DNA from: Barthelona sp. PAP020
Taxonomy: Eukaryota > Metamonada: BaSk clade
DNA length: 62,323 nt
Reading direction: 5' to 3'
NCBI GenBank assembly: GCA_040182905.1
Contig: JARQWU010000032.1
Location: 1-62,323 of the forward strand
The notes under the pieces are model-generated. The model saw only the letters and a program-made list of their open reading frames with translations. It ran no database searches and had not been told where the DNA came from. Shown here in pieces: positions 1 to 9,177 of this stretch (the stretch's first letter is position 1; the number at the start of each line of letters is the position of its first letter). The position numbers and the translations under genes are program-made.

Positions 1-67
1 GTGCTCTCCTATCGACTTGTTCTGACAAGAATTGACTCTGTTCTTTTAAACGATTCAGAGCATCCAT
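1..67 (-). CDS. 5' end of an unrecognised gene running off the left edge
   Basis: An ATG at 67-65 on the minus strand opens a frame that stays open for 22 codons to the edge of the window. The visible start reads MDALNRLKEQSQFLSEQ and is charged and probably helical, as in a coiled coil. The gene would diverge from the Plus3 gene at 207 across about 140 bases of T/A-rich DNA. Too little is present to name it. Confidence 0.45.
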   Translation of the reverse strand, partial: MDALNRLKEQSQFLSEQVDRRA

Positions 68-206
68 ATATTCAAAGTTAAAAATTAAATGAACATTTTT
101 TTTTGTTTTTCAAAAAAGAGTTGATTTTATTTAAGCCATACAAATACTTACACATTGTTATGGCAAAGAAATACGTGAAAAGAAGAAAACTATACAAATA
201 AACAAA

Positions 207-1136
207 ATGCAAAGTCCCCTTTCTTTTAAATATTTTTTATTTCATCAAATATTAGTTATGAGCAGAACAGAATTAATAACTGATGAGACGATTAATGATG
301 ATGAGTTTTATAATTTGCAACAATTGACATTTTCCAGAAATATTTTATTAAAATTATATTTAGAAGAGCATTTTGATACATTAATTGCTGGATTATTTTG
401 TAAAATATATTATGACGAAGAATATTACATTGCTCGCATTATTGAGTCTTTACATATTGATTGTGCATATTTAGTTGGAGATCAGAAAGTATACAAAGTC
501 TTTAAAGTGGAAATAGATGAAGATAAGGAACCTTTTATTATATCTTTTGTTTCTATTTCTGATAATCCAATTTCTTCTGTAGAATATAAAAATTCATCGT
601 TAAATTTTCTTTTAAAGGAAAATTTGGCGGAACAAATGAAGGCTTTTATTAGACAATTTCCTGATTTATTGACATATTACAAACAATTTTATGGATTTGA
701 AATGAAACAATTGTTTTTTTATGATTCAGAATTATTTAGTGATTTGCCAACAAAATATAAACACCAATTATTACGTTCAAGTGATTTAAATAGGAATTTC
801 GTGTCTGATTCTGAATTTAAAAAAGGAAGGGGAAGACCTCCCAAAGATATACCTTGGAATCGTGTTGTTGATGAAATATCTAATGGTGTATCACTAAATA
901 TAATTGCAAGAAACGTTGGTGTTACTTTATTAACTTTAAAGAAACGTTTGTTGTCTGAACATCGGGAATTGTTTGAAAATGTACCCACAAAGACTGATGA
1001 TTTTAGAAGTGTAAATATTATGAACATTGATGAAGTTTTTGAAGAAGATGTTAATGATTCTGATGTTACTATTGAATCTGATGTTGATGAATTGGAAACT
1101 ATCGATATTTCAAGCAAATATGACGATATTTTTTAA
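207..1136 (+). CDS. Plus3-domain-like protein with an AT-hook-like motif
   Basis: 309 residues. Residues about 30-135 resemble the Plus3 domain of the transcription-elongation factor Rtf1: a helix followed by LTFSRNILLKLYLEEHF, then beta-rich sequence ending with YKVFKVE. Known Plus3 domains bind nucleic acid and the Spt5 tail. Residues about 207-215 carry KKGRGRPPK, a good AT-hook core for the minor groove of AT-rich DNA, followed by a short helix-turn-helix-like stretch. The C-terminus is very acidic. The first ATG is used here; a second at residue 19 (MSRTELITDE) is an equally likely start. The protein is much shorter than typical Rtf1 and lacks its other regions, so a role in chromatin or transcription is inference. 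The Plus3 match was made by eye. Confidence 0.5.
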   Translation: MQSPLSFKYFLFHQILVMSRTELITDETINDDEFYNLQQLTFSRNILLKLYLEEHFDTLIAGLFCKIYYDEEYYIARIIESLHIDCAYLVGDQKVYKVFKVEIDEDKEPFIISFVSISDNPISSVEYKNSSLNFLLKENLAEQMKAFIRQFPDLLTYYKQFYGFEMKQLFFYDSELFSDLPTKYKHQLLRSSDLNRNFVSDSEFKKGRGRPPKDIPWNRVVDEISNGVSLNIIARNVGVTLLTLKKRLLSEHRELFENVPTKTDDFRSVNIMNIDEVFEEDVNDSDVTIESDVDELETIDISSKYDDIF

Positions 1137-1416
1137 ATTTGTTGTCAATGTTTATTAAAGAAGAGTTTTTTGTTATGAGTTTGATCATAAAGTTTTGGTT
1201 TTATTGTTGTTATTTTTATTTTTTTTTTGTGTTTAATTTCCATTGTTTTTCTTTGTTTAAGATCCAGTCTTTTGGAGTTTTATTTACTTTTAATTTTGCT
1301 TTTGAAAGAGAATGAAGCAAAATCCTTGAATCTTTCAAAAATGGATTTCACAAATTGTCTTTAATAATTGAAGTTTCATGACTATATGCTTTTTAAAATA
1401 CATTTTCCTTTCAAAA

Positions 1417-1842
1417 TTGGACCAGTAGTGAAAAAACTATGTTTATTTACAAAGAAAGTAAACTCAGAAAACTCATTCTAGCAATTTTCCGTCAAAATCC
1501 CAGAGGGGGAATTGACAGATTGACATGTAATTGGAACGATTAAGCAGGAGAATTTCGGAGAAATTCTTTATTCCTATTCTTTTGTATTTTTGCAAAAGCA
1601 AAATTTTAAAGTTTAAACTTTACCTTAGAAAATCTAAAGTTTTTCAACAGATCAATCGGGCCTCGAAAGCCTTTAACCAAATAAACACTGTTCTTTTTTA
1701 TTCACACATACGCACAGTGCTTCTTGGCTTAGAAATCTTTCAATAGATTAATCATGCCTTACAAATATTTGACTGTATAAACACCATTCTCTTTTGTTCA
1801 CTAATATTACAGCATTTCTTGACTTGGAAATAAATCTAATAG
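1417..1842 (+). repeat. Dispersed repeat, copy 1, with a 96-base tandem duplication
   Basis: This is most of the gene-free stretch 1137-2053. It begins with TTGGACCAGTAGTG and matches copies at 9178-9475, 33903-34390 and, inverted, 34485-34700. Shared blocks are the opening, an A-rich line with TATTTAC, a short G/C hairpin (here near 1496-1513), a T-rich middle, and a tail with GATCAATCGGGCCTCGAAAG. The tail is present twice in tandem: 1651-1746 and 1747-1842 are both 96 bases, imperfect copies that each end AATAG. No long reading frame lies inside. The rest of 1137-2053 is featureless A/T-rich DNA. Confidence 0.7.
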
Positions 1843-2053
1843 AAAGGTAATTAAATAATAATAATTAATATTTTATTTATTTTGTTAATTTTTTCCTCTT
1901 CTAAAAAATTCAAATTGATTAAAATTAATAAACTATTTACATTATAAATATAAAAAAAATTCAAAAAATGAATTTGGAATAATTTCTGAAACAGTGAGCA
2001 AGCCAAAAAAAAATTCTCTTCAACAAAGATTTCATTCTTACAACTAAATATCA

Positions 2054-3418
2054 CTAATTTTGATAGCTAAATGAAGACGAAGGTGAAGAAAATGACACAT
2101 TAAAGTTACTACCAACTCGATGCGACCCAAATGTGTGATTTGTTTGAAAACGAGTTTGAAATGGTTCCTGAGCATTGAAACTAAATGTTGTTCTTGTTCT
2201 GAACTGTTGTTGATTTGTTGATCCTGATTGATTTTGTGGTTGAGAATGAAATGAAAAACCATGATTATTACTATTTCTGTTGTTTGACCTTGGATTCCAT
2301 CTTTGTTCTTGTGCATTATTTTTCATTAGGTTGTCAATGTGCTTTAAAGCCCTGTTAGCAGCTTCATCTTCTGGATCTAATTCATGTGCTTTCCCGTATC
2401 CTAAAGTCAAAGCGTTGGATAATTCTCCCTTTTGTAGATAATTAAACCCCAGTCTTCTGAAAATTTTTGAATTTCTGGGCATAATTTCAGCAGCAATGTT
2501 GCAATCTTTGATAGACTCATCATATTTTTCCATTTTTGATAGAGCTGCTGCTCGGTTCAAAAATAAGATTCCGTCTTGTGTTGGCTCTAAAATATCAATG
2601 GCATTTGAATATAATCCTACAGCTTCTTCGAACTTATTATTTCTCATGGCATCATTTGCTTGTTTTTTTATCAAATTACACTCCTCAATTTTTTTTTTAA
2701 CATTAATTTCTTCCATGCTTGGTATAAACGACTCGAACTCATTAGAAGGAAGCATGATTTCTTCAGATGTTTTCATATAGTTCGGAATTTCAATTTCTTT
2801 CAATGGTTGTTCCAGAATTGTTACAATATTCATTTTACTTTGTTCAGTTTTTTGAGACAATATCTCAATTGTTTCATCAATAGTATCAATTGTTCCCTGC
2901 AACTCTACAATCCGAATTAATGCCTTATTTGCTTCAGTATTTGACAAATCATATTCAATAGCATTTTCTCTTTTGCATCTGAAAGAAATTTCTTTGGAAG
3001 CAATTAATTCTGCTAAAAATACCTTTTTTTTATTGTGCATATCCAATAAATTTTCCAATTTATCTAATTCAATCAATTTTTTTTTTTTCACAAGAATGTA
3101 GAAAACAAGAGCTCTTCTATTCGCAATAAACATTTCTAACTTCCCTAATGCATTATTTTCCGTTGTGTTGACAGTAACTTTGTTCTTTTGTTCTTTCTGT
3201 TCTTCATGCAATTGTTTCTTAAAAGATAAAACAACATCTCTCAAAACATTATTTGGTTTCAATTGATCTATACATAATGGTTTTCGGGTAATTGGACAAG
3301 TTCTTGATTGTTGAAGCCAATCTTCAATGCTTTTTCGACTAAAAGTATGACCATATGGAGTAATAACTGGATCTTCTAAATAATCATATGTAATAGGATC
3401 TTTTAATAAGTCCTCCAT
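2054..3418 (-). CDS. U-box/TPR protein, likely E3 ubiquitin ligase (CHIP-like, domains inverted)
   Basis: 454 residues. Residues 1-70 form a U-box (DPITYDYLEDPVITPYGHTF, then CPITRKPL), the fold that recruits E2 enzymes. Residues about 80-210 are helical and charged. Residues about 245-355 hold three tetratricopeptide units (KKQANDAMRNNKFEEAVGLY, then LNRAAALSKMEKYDESIKDC). The last 90 residues are rich in Asn, Gln and Ser. In animal STUB1/CHIP the TPR domain is N-terminal and the U-box C-terminal, so the order is reversed here. By analogy the TPRs may hold a chaperone or other client while the U-box delivers ubiquitin; the client is unknown. The ATG start is immediately followed by the U-box. 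Confidence 0.75.
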   Translation of the reverse strand: MEDLLKDPITYDYLEDPVITPYGHTFSRKSIEDWLQQSRTCPITRKPLCIDQLKPNNVLRDVVLSFKKQLHEEQKEQKNKVTVNTTENNALGKLEMFIANRRALVFYILVKKKKLIELDKLENLLDMHNKKKVFLAELIASKEISFRCKRENAIEYDLSNTEANKALIRIVELQGTIDTIDETIEILSQKTEQSKMNIVTILEQPLKEIEIPNYMKTSEEIMLPSNEFESFIPSMEEINVKKKIEECNLIKKQANDAMRNNKFEEAVGLYSNAIDILEPTQDGILFLNRAAALSKMEKYDESIKDCNIAAEIMPRNSKIFRRLGFNYLQKGELSNALTLGYGKAHELDPEDEAANRALKHIDNLMKNNAQEQRWNPRSNNRNSNNHGFSFHSQPQNQSGSTNQQQFRTRTTFSFNAQEPFQTRFQTNHTFGSHRVGSNFNVSFSSPSSSFSYQN

Positions 3419-3658
3419 TTAAAAAACAACAAAAAAGTTGATTTGCTCATTCTTGAAAAGGATTTTTATCAAATGATCTCCTTCTTTTGATTTTTTGTCT
3501 TGGTTGTATTGATTTATTGCAAATATGACATATTATTAAAAGAAAAGTAAACTTTTGATTGTTACTTGGTATCAACAACAATTGTCAATTCTTTATTTGA
3601 TAAAAATTGATATTTCCTATTTTAATGAAAAAATAAAATATTAAAGATTTCAATACAT

Positions 3659-5590
3659 TTACATTGGAAAAAAAAACTGAGCACATTCATCAAATAATAA
3701 AATACCTGTTTGATTTTTGTCCAATTGCTTAATAGCATGCTTTAAATTGCCATTATAACCGACAATTCCACCCAATCTCAAAAATTGCTCGTAATTGATT
3801 TTTCCATCTTCGTCTTCATCTACATTTCTAAATGCAGTAATAAATGCACTCAATGACTGTTCACGTTTATCAAGAATATATTTTATTAAAGCGTTGATGA
3901 AATCAACAACATAAATTTCCTGATCATCAGACATTTTGTCCTCCATATAATCAAACAATTCAATTGAATTGCCCAAACTTTCATCTTGAAAGATGATGTT
4001 CAATATTGCAGGCCACTCATTTTCTTTCAAAATTTCATTAGGAATTGAACATGTATTATTCAAAGAAGAAATATCCTTTATTATGTCATAAACTGTTTCT
4101 CTCACTTCAACACATCTCTTATATGTGTTAAAATCCAAATTCATGTCTAAAACTTTCCCTAAAACTTTCACAAATATATCTTCATGTTGAAATTCAACAA
4201 TTCCATCAAAAAAAGCGGTTGCGTTTTTTGTGATTAAATTTGGTAATCCATATTTCAAATGAAGCATTGTGTATAAGTGTTCTGCAAGGGTTTCATGAAC
4301 TTTTTTGTTTGAGAAAGATGTTAACAGTTCCTCAATCATTTCGTCTAATTGTAATTTTGAAAGCTTCTTTTTCCTTGCAGCCTCTAACTTGTTTTGAGTT
4401 GAAGAAGGAGAATGAACTGGTGACGAATATTGTCCAGAAAAAGATACAGCAGAAGCCTCAGAATTGTAAGGATTATAATTGTACACACTATTGGATGAAT
4501 TCATTGCAAGTTGAGTATATGTGGTAGAGTTGAGATTTCTTTTTGGGGATGAAGTTTGAGACAAATTTAGTTGACTTCTTAAGAGTTTAATTTCATCTAA
4601 AAGTTTGGTCCTTTCTTTGTGAAAAGCAGCTGAAATTTCAGAAGTTTCTCTTGCAAAATTTTCACTTTCCATTTCCAAAGTTCTTGCAGCTTTAAGAAGA
4701 CTTTCATGTTCTTCTTCTAATTCAGCATTACGTTTTTGAAGAACCAACATTGAATTTGCAAAATATCCAGAAAGATGCGAGATAACAGTATCCAACATTG
4801 TATTTTGCTGTGACATCGCTAAAAACATATTATCAACAGATATCCTTCCTTGACGAGGTAATTTAGACACAAAAATCTCTGATGCAATCCTAAAAGCTTT
4901 TTCATTGATGGAACGATGATATTGAATGGTGGCTAAAGGATCATTTTTCCCTTTTAAATCATTTAAAATTGGGGTTGCAACTTCAAACAACTCTTGAATA
5001 TCTGAATCATCTGCATCCAATGAAACAACAGCTTGACTGAATAAACCAACATCAAATTTTAAATTACAAGCAATACCGTTTAAGCTAAGTCTGGCAGAAG
5101 AATCAAAAGCACTGACTGGAGGAGGAGAATTTGGTATCACATCAAATTTTTGGTTTTGTTCTTTATTTGATATGGTAGTTGGAAATTCTGTTGAAATATC
5201 GATATCAGAATCAGAATCTTCCAGCAATAAAACAGAACCTGCTAAAGGAATAGTTATCTCATAGTCAACCAAAGAACGCGAATTATAACTCAATAAATTT
5301 GGCAATTCAGTTTGAATATAACTTTTTTGTTCGAAAGGTGCAAATAAATGTTTTAAATTTGGCAAAGTCTTCAAAGCACAAACAACTTTTTCAAAATCCA
5401 AACCAATATTTTGATCTAAATCCAATACTTCAATACGTAATTTCGATAAATCATCCCCTAAATTGTTCAAAGAATTTCCACATAGATGTAAATATTTCAA
5501 ATTTGGTAATAGAGCTAATTGTGGAATAATTGGTTCCAAATCATCAGTCTGTGAAATATCTAAATGAATTCTATCTGAATCTGGATCCAT
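3659..5590 (-). CDS. LRR, coiled-coil and EF-hand protein
   Basis: 643 residues with three recognisable parts. The N-terminus (about 20-110) has leucine-rich repeats (LPNLKYLHLCGNSLNNLGDD). The middle (about 265-345) is a coiled coil rich in Glu, Leu and Lys. The C-terminus (about 590-643) holds one good EF-hand loop, DEDEDGKINYEQF, with D/x/D/x/D/G spacing, and a second weaker one around LDKNQTGILLFDE. This combination is typical of centrosome, basal-body or cytoskeletal proteins that respond to calcium, but I do not recognise the specific family. It diverges from RER1, with only 49 bases between the two ATGs. Confidence 0.65.
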   Translation of the reverse strand: MDPDSDRIHLDISQTDDLEPIIPQLALLPNLKYLHLCGNSLNNLGDDLSKLRIEVLDLDQNIGLDFEKVVCALKTLPNLKHLFAPFEQKSYIQTELPNLLSYNSRSLVDYEITIPLAGSVLLLEDSDSDIDISTEFPTTISNKEQNQKFDVIPNSPPPVSAFDSSARLSLNGIACNLKFDVGLFSQAVVSLDADDSDIQELFEVATPILNDLKGKNDPLATIQYHRSINEKAFRIASEIFVSKLPRQGRISVDNMFLAMSQQNTMLDTVISHLSGYFANSMLVLQKRNAELEEEHESLLKAARTLEMESENFARETSEISAAFHKERTKLLDEIKLLRSQLNLSQTSSPKRNLNSTTYTQLAMNSSNSVYNYNPYNSEASAVSFSGQYSSPVHSPSSTQNKLEAARKKKLSKLQLDEMIEELLTSFSNKKVHETLAEHLYTMLHLKYGLPNLITKNATAFFDGIVEFQHEDIFVKVLGKVLDMNLDFNTYKRCVEVRETVYDIIKDISSLNNTCSIPNEILKENEWPAILNIIFQDESLGNSIELFDYMEDKMSDDQEIYVVDFINALIKYILDKREQSLSAFITAFRNVDEDEDGKINYEQFLRLGGIVGYNGNLKHAIKQLDKNQTGILLFDECAQFFFPM

Positions 5591-5639
5591 TTAACTTCAA
5601 CAGAAAAAACAAAATCAATAATTTTTGTTTATTGTCTCG
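5591..5639. promoter_or_regulatory. Very short shared promoter region between two divergent genes
   Basis: Only 49 bases separate the ATG of the LRR/EF-hand gene (minus) from that of RER1 (plus). Any promoter elements must be here or inside the coding sequences. The stretch is A/T-rich, with runs of A on one side and T on the other; no defined TATA or initiator motif is obvious. Confidence 0.4.
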
Positions 5640-6290
5640 ATGGTTGAAATTAAAAACATCAACTTTTCATCATCTTTAGATAGTTTTGTACGTTATCCAA
5701 TCAAAAATAGATGGATTTTTAGTGGAATTTTGGTTTTATTTTTTTGGTTAAGAATATTATTGATTAAAGGATTCTATGTTGTTGCTTATGCATATGCGTT
5801 GTTTCTTTTAACATGTTTGATCGCTTTTATTACCCCTGCAAGAAAAGATTTGTTGAATCAGACGGAAGATGGAGAGTATAGACCATTTCCTCGTGTATCT
5901 TCTGAATTTAATACATGGGTTAAGATTTCAATTTCCACGATCATTGCTATTTTTTGTTCATTCATAACTTTCCTTGATTTTGAGGTTGTTCCTGCTGTTT
6001 TAATTATGTATTTTGTTATTATTTTTATAGTAACGATGAGAGAATCAATTCAAGATATGTTAAAGTATCGTTATGTTCCTTTATCAAAAAGTAAAAAAAA
6101 ATATGAGAGAAAACAGATAGATGTTGATGATGACATCGGAGCCAATGATTTGAGTGTGTATCTGCAAAATAATGTTGCGATTGATGTTGATATTACCAGA
6201 AAAAGTTCACCTCCACCAATAGCATTGAATGATACAACTTTAAACGCTTCAGATAGTAATGTTGATGTTACTCGTGCTAAGAAAGGTTAA
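5640..6290 (+). CDS. RER1: RER1-like Golgi-to-ER retrieval receptor
   Basis: 216 residues from the ATG at 5640 (frame open upstream only through non-ATG codons). RER1 proteins sit in the early Golgi and return escaped ER membrane proteins by recognising their membrane segments. The family signature is clear: a RYPIKNRW-type entry, membrane segments at about 30-75 and 105-140, the cytosolic LNQTEDGEYRPFPR line (family FRPFxRRLPEFKFW region), and KYRYVPLSKSKKKY after the last membrane segment. The C-terminal 60 residues are extra and acidic or hydrophilic, somewhat longer than usual. The gene ends close to the 3' end of the convergent gene at 6388. Confidence 0.85.
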   Translation: MVEIKNINFSSSLDSFVRYPIKNRWIFSGILVLFFWLRILLIKGFYVVAYAYALFLLTCLIAFITPARKDLLNQTEDGEYRPFPRVSSEFNTWVKISISTIIAIFCSFITFLDFEVVPAVLIMYFVIIFIVTMRESIQDMLKYRYVPLSKSKKKYERKQIDVDDDIGANDLSVYLQNNVAIDVDITRKSSPPPIALNDTTLNASDSNVDVTRAKKG

Positions 6291-6387
6291 AAATAAATGA
6301 TAGGTCTAATATGTCTTGAATTTTTTTTATTTTATCAAAAAAAGAAAACGACAAGGAACAAAACATATTCACAACATATTTATCTTT

Positions 6388-7215
6388 TCACTGATGGTTT
6401 CGAGGGCAATTTTTGTTTGAAGGAGATAATCTTGTGTCTATTCTATTGATGATTTCACCTTTCAAAAAACCTTGAGGTTGAACATTCACACTAAGTTCAA
6501 CTCTTTCACCTTCTAGATAATTATTGATCTTGTTTACATGTTCTACAATGATATATCGTAAACAACTTTGAGGATGAGGGCAATACACATATAAAAATGA
6601 GTCTGATATGCCTAAAATTACTCCAGTTAAGATTAAATGATCAATGTGATTGATAACTTCAATAATTTCACCTTGAGGTTGAAGTTGATCTGATAATCTT
6701 CTAGAAAATAGTACAATATCTGCATTTTGAACTGGATTAGTATTGTTTGAATTCTTTGGTTGTTGAAAATATGTCTCAAATAGATTCGAACTCAATAACC
6801 ACCCATCGCCTTTGTGAGCAGATCTTAACTTGTAAACTACCCCAATGTCTAATGTTTCCGGCAAATGAGTAACTTTGAAACTGGCAAGAGAATCAATTGT
6901 AACAGTATTTTGATTGTAGAGACTAGTAATTGTGACTTTAGAAGATAGAAGACTATATTCTGATTTAATAGAAGTTAATTTTTCATTTAAATCATCTGAT
7001 AGTGAAATACTTTCGTATTCAAAAAAATGTATGACAAAATCATCATCTTCAACAAGAATAACACCAGAATGAGTTTCATTTTGTGAAGGATGATAAAATA
7101 CTATTGTTCCATGAATAACCTTTTCAATTTTTTCAAATTTTTTGATTGAACAATTGTATTTTTTGTTTGATTCAAAAATATATGGATCTATTACTATATT
7201 ACTTTGAAGTACCAT
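6388..7215 (-). CDS. Unrecognised protein, beta-rich
   Basis: 275 residues, no signal peptide or membrane segment. The sequence alternates hydrophobic and polar residues and looks beta-rich. Two stretches begin in a similar way (HGTIVFYHPSQNETHSGVIL and LILTGVILGISDSFLYVY), suggesting two related small barrels. I considered an RNA polymerase stalk (Rpa43/Rpb7-like) identity but cannot support it. It converges on RER1 with about 100 bases between stops, and ATG 7215 is the first in frame. Confidence 0.5.
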   Translation of the reverse strand: MVLQSNIVIDPYIFESNKKYNCSIKKFEKIEKVIHGTIVFYHPSQNETHSGVILVEDDDFVIHFFEYESISLSDDLNEKLTSIKSEYSLLSSKVTITSLYNQNTVTIDSLASFKVTHLPETLDIGVVYKLRSAHKGDGWLLSSNLFETYFQQPKNSNNTNPVQNADIVLFSRRLSDQLQPQGEIIEVINHIDHLILTGVILGISDSFLYVYCPHPQSCLRYIIVEHVNKINNYLEGERVELSVNVQPQGFLKGEIINRIDTRLSPSNKNCPRNHQ

Positions 7216-7651
7216 AAAATATACTTATTAGTAAATTCTTTTTGTTTGGTTGAAAATAAAATGATTATCAATGAGGGAATTGGAAAAAAATCTCCTCGAA
7301 AATTTATTCAATTCATTTTTCATATTTTCTTTGAACAGTTTACAACTTCAGTAATAATTTAATAATTTTTATTGTTCGTTTGAATTATTAAAAATGTTGT
7401 TGAAAAATCTATTTGTGAAAGCTTACTGAACTGAATGACAAATATTTTTTCTTTTAGAAATTTGGTGTGGTTCCAGTGTACATATACTGTTTATGACAAA
7501 AAGGTTGTTTAATTTTGGAACAGTTGAATATTTTTCATCTAATTTTGAAATATTGATTGTTTTTGATCAAAACATTTAAAACCTTCATGTAAAACAATTG
7601 AAAATAAAAAATTAAAATAATATACATTTATTTCAATAAACAAATTGTTTA
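7216..7651. other. Gene-free stretch
   Basis: 436 bases of A/T-rich DNA between two minus-strand genes. It must contain the promoter of the gene ending at 6388 and the 3' region of the gene at 8713. No coding frame, RNA gene or copy of the dispersed repeat is visible. Confidence 0.5.
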
Positions 7652-8713
7652 TCAACTAAAGTCGGCATCGGCGCCTTTATCAACTAAATCAATATCGAAT
7701 ATTCTTTTTGTAATTTGCAACGTATATTTTTTGGTCGAAGTAGGTGTACATTCAACATCACAATTAGAACCTGTTTTTTTAAAACGACTTGACAAAGCAT
7801 AAATACCCCCATAACTTTGAGTTGCTTCAACTTTAGCGCAAGTTTCAGTGGGGAAACCAACTTCAACAGGTCCAGTTGTTGTGGTGATTGAGATTGGTAC
7901 TTCTGAAGAGGTAGAAGTATGGGGAGATAAATGCTTAATAATAATGTATCCAGTTTGACTTTGAAAGGTCCCATTCAGTGCAGCACTGCCTAAATAGGGA
8001 TGAAAGCTCAAACGATCGATTTGCACAGTACTTATTGGAGAATCAACAATATGCACAGTTAAATTTTTAAAATAGGCTGCATTGGTTGCTAGCTTTAAAT
8101 ACAGATACCCAATCTGTATTTCATTGGGAAAATAAATTGGTTTTTGTCCCAAATCTTCCCAACCTGACTCAGCTTCAATCTGAATGCTGTTCCAAATTTT
8201 ACCTTTAGGATATTTAACAGTGAATAGAACAACATGACATCCCAACAACAATTCATTGACAGTTTGTTCCAATTCGTAGGTGACCCTTTTATCTGTAATA
8301 GCAATATTAATTGGATTAACCACATGAGGAATACTTGAAGGCTTCTTGATTTCCGAAGTTATGTTTTGACTGTTCTTGTGAACCTGAGTGATTTGAATCT
8401 TGTCTTCACTCCATTCAACAAATTTAACATTAATCACAGATGCATTGAAGACTAAAGCATTAACATCATCAGTGGCAAATTCATGAATATAGGTCTTTGA
8501 ATAGGATTGTAAAGTACAAACTACACTCTTATAGGATACAACGATAATTATGACCAATACAGCTAAAAAGAATACACATGAAAATAAACTCATGATACAA
8601 CCTTTCTCTTTTTCTGGGTCATCCTCAGACAAATAAAATTCTTCTGGGATTTCATCATAATCTATTTCTTGAATCTCTTCATCTAATATTCCTTGCTCTT
8701 CTTTTTTGCCCAT
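7652..8713 (-). CDS. Type II membrane protein with a beta-rich outer domain
   Basis: 353 residues. An acidic N-terminus of about 38 residues (EEQGILDEEIQEIDYDE) precedes one membrane segment at about 42-64 (SLFSCVFFLAVLVIIIVVS). The remaining 290 residues are beta-rich with several NxT/S sites (NAS, NIT, NLT, NGT) and Cys residues, so they probably face the lumen or outside. The C-terminal half has short regular strands such as TTTTGPVEVGFP and YGGIYALSS, reminiscent of DUF4097-type putative adhesin sheets. That resemblance is weak and function is unknown. Confidence 0.55.
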   Translation of the reverse strand: MGKKEEQGILDEEIQEIDYDEIPEEFYLSEDDPEKEKGCIMSLFSCVFFLAVLVIIIVVSYKSVVCTLQSYSKTYIHEFATDDVNALVFNASVINVKFVEWSEDKIQITQVHKNSQNITSEIKKPSSIPHVVNPINIAITDKRVTYELEQTVNELLLGCHVVLFTVKYPKGKIWNSIQIEAESGWEDLGQKPIYFPNEIQIGYLYLKLATNAAYFKNLTVHIVDSPISTVQIDRLSFHPYLGSAALNGTFQSQTGYIIIKHLSPHTSTSSEVPISITTTTGPVEVGFPTETCAKVEATQSYGGIYALSSRFKKTGSNCDVECTPTSTKKYTLQITKRIFDIDLVDKGADADFS

Positions 8714-9059
8714 TATTTCTTGACAATATTAAGAAAAAAAATAAAATTAATTCAACCTAATAATAGGATTGTTTTATTTTCGGTTCCAAGAAAAAGTTGA
8801 TATTCTTAATATCCTATAATTTATTTTAAGAATTCCATGAAATTGAAGAATCAACAAACAGAAAGAAAGAGAAAAGTGAGAAATTTTCTTCAAGAAAATT
8901 TCACATTTTGTTATTAGATCTGTTTTTTTGAAGCATAGTATATAAAATATATTATCAAAGAAGTTGTTTCAAAAGAAATGAGGGGCTTTTTTTTAAACTG
9001 TTTATTTTCTTACAATTTTCTTTTTTTTTTCATTTTTTAAACAGGGTAAGCGTAAAAGG

Positions 9060-9125
9060 TTAGTCTTTTTGTGAAACGACAATTTTTATTTGCACAATAA
9101 AAAAACAGATGGGAAACTCTTTTTT
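9060..9125 (+). repeat. Fragment of the dispersed repeat
   Basis: This stretch resembles the first 60 bases of the repeat copy that starts 120 bases downstream. TAGTC, GTGAAACGACAATT and TTATTTGCACAATAAA line up with TGGTCC, GTAAAACACCAATAT and TTATTTACAGAGAAGG. It appears to be a truncated, diverged copy next to a longer one, inside the gene-free stretch 8714-9501. Confidence 0.4.
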
Positions 9126-9177
9126 CCATTTTCAACTAAGAATAAGTTAAGTATCACATTAAAAACCGCTTGAATTT

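Noticed and set aside
1531-1746. Plus-strand open frame of about 70 codons
   Set aside because: It lies inside repeat copy 1, crosses the tandem tail and is not preserved in the other copies.
6388-7215. RNA polymerase stalk subunit (Rpa43/Rpb7-like)
   Set aside because: Only a loose beta-rich resemblance; no conserved motif could be placed.
7216-7240. ACTAATAAG just upstream of the start at 7215 (minus), as a possible 3' splice site
   Set aside because: No matching GTATAA-type donor or coding exon was found upstream, and the gene has its own ATG.
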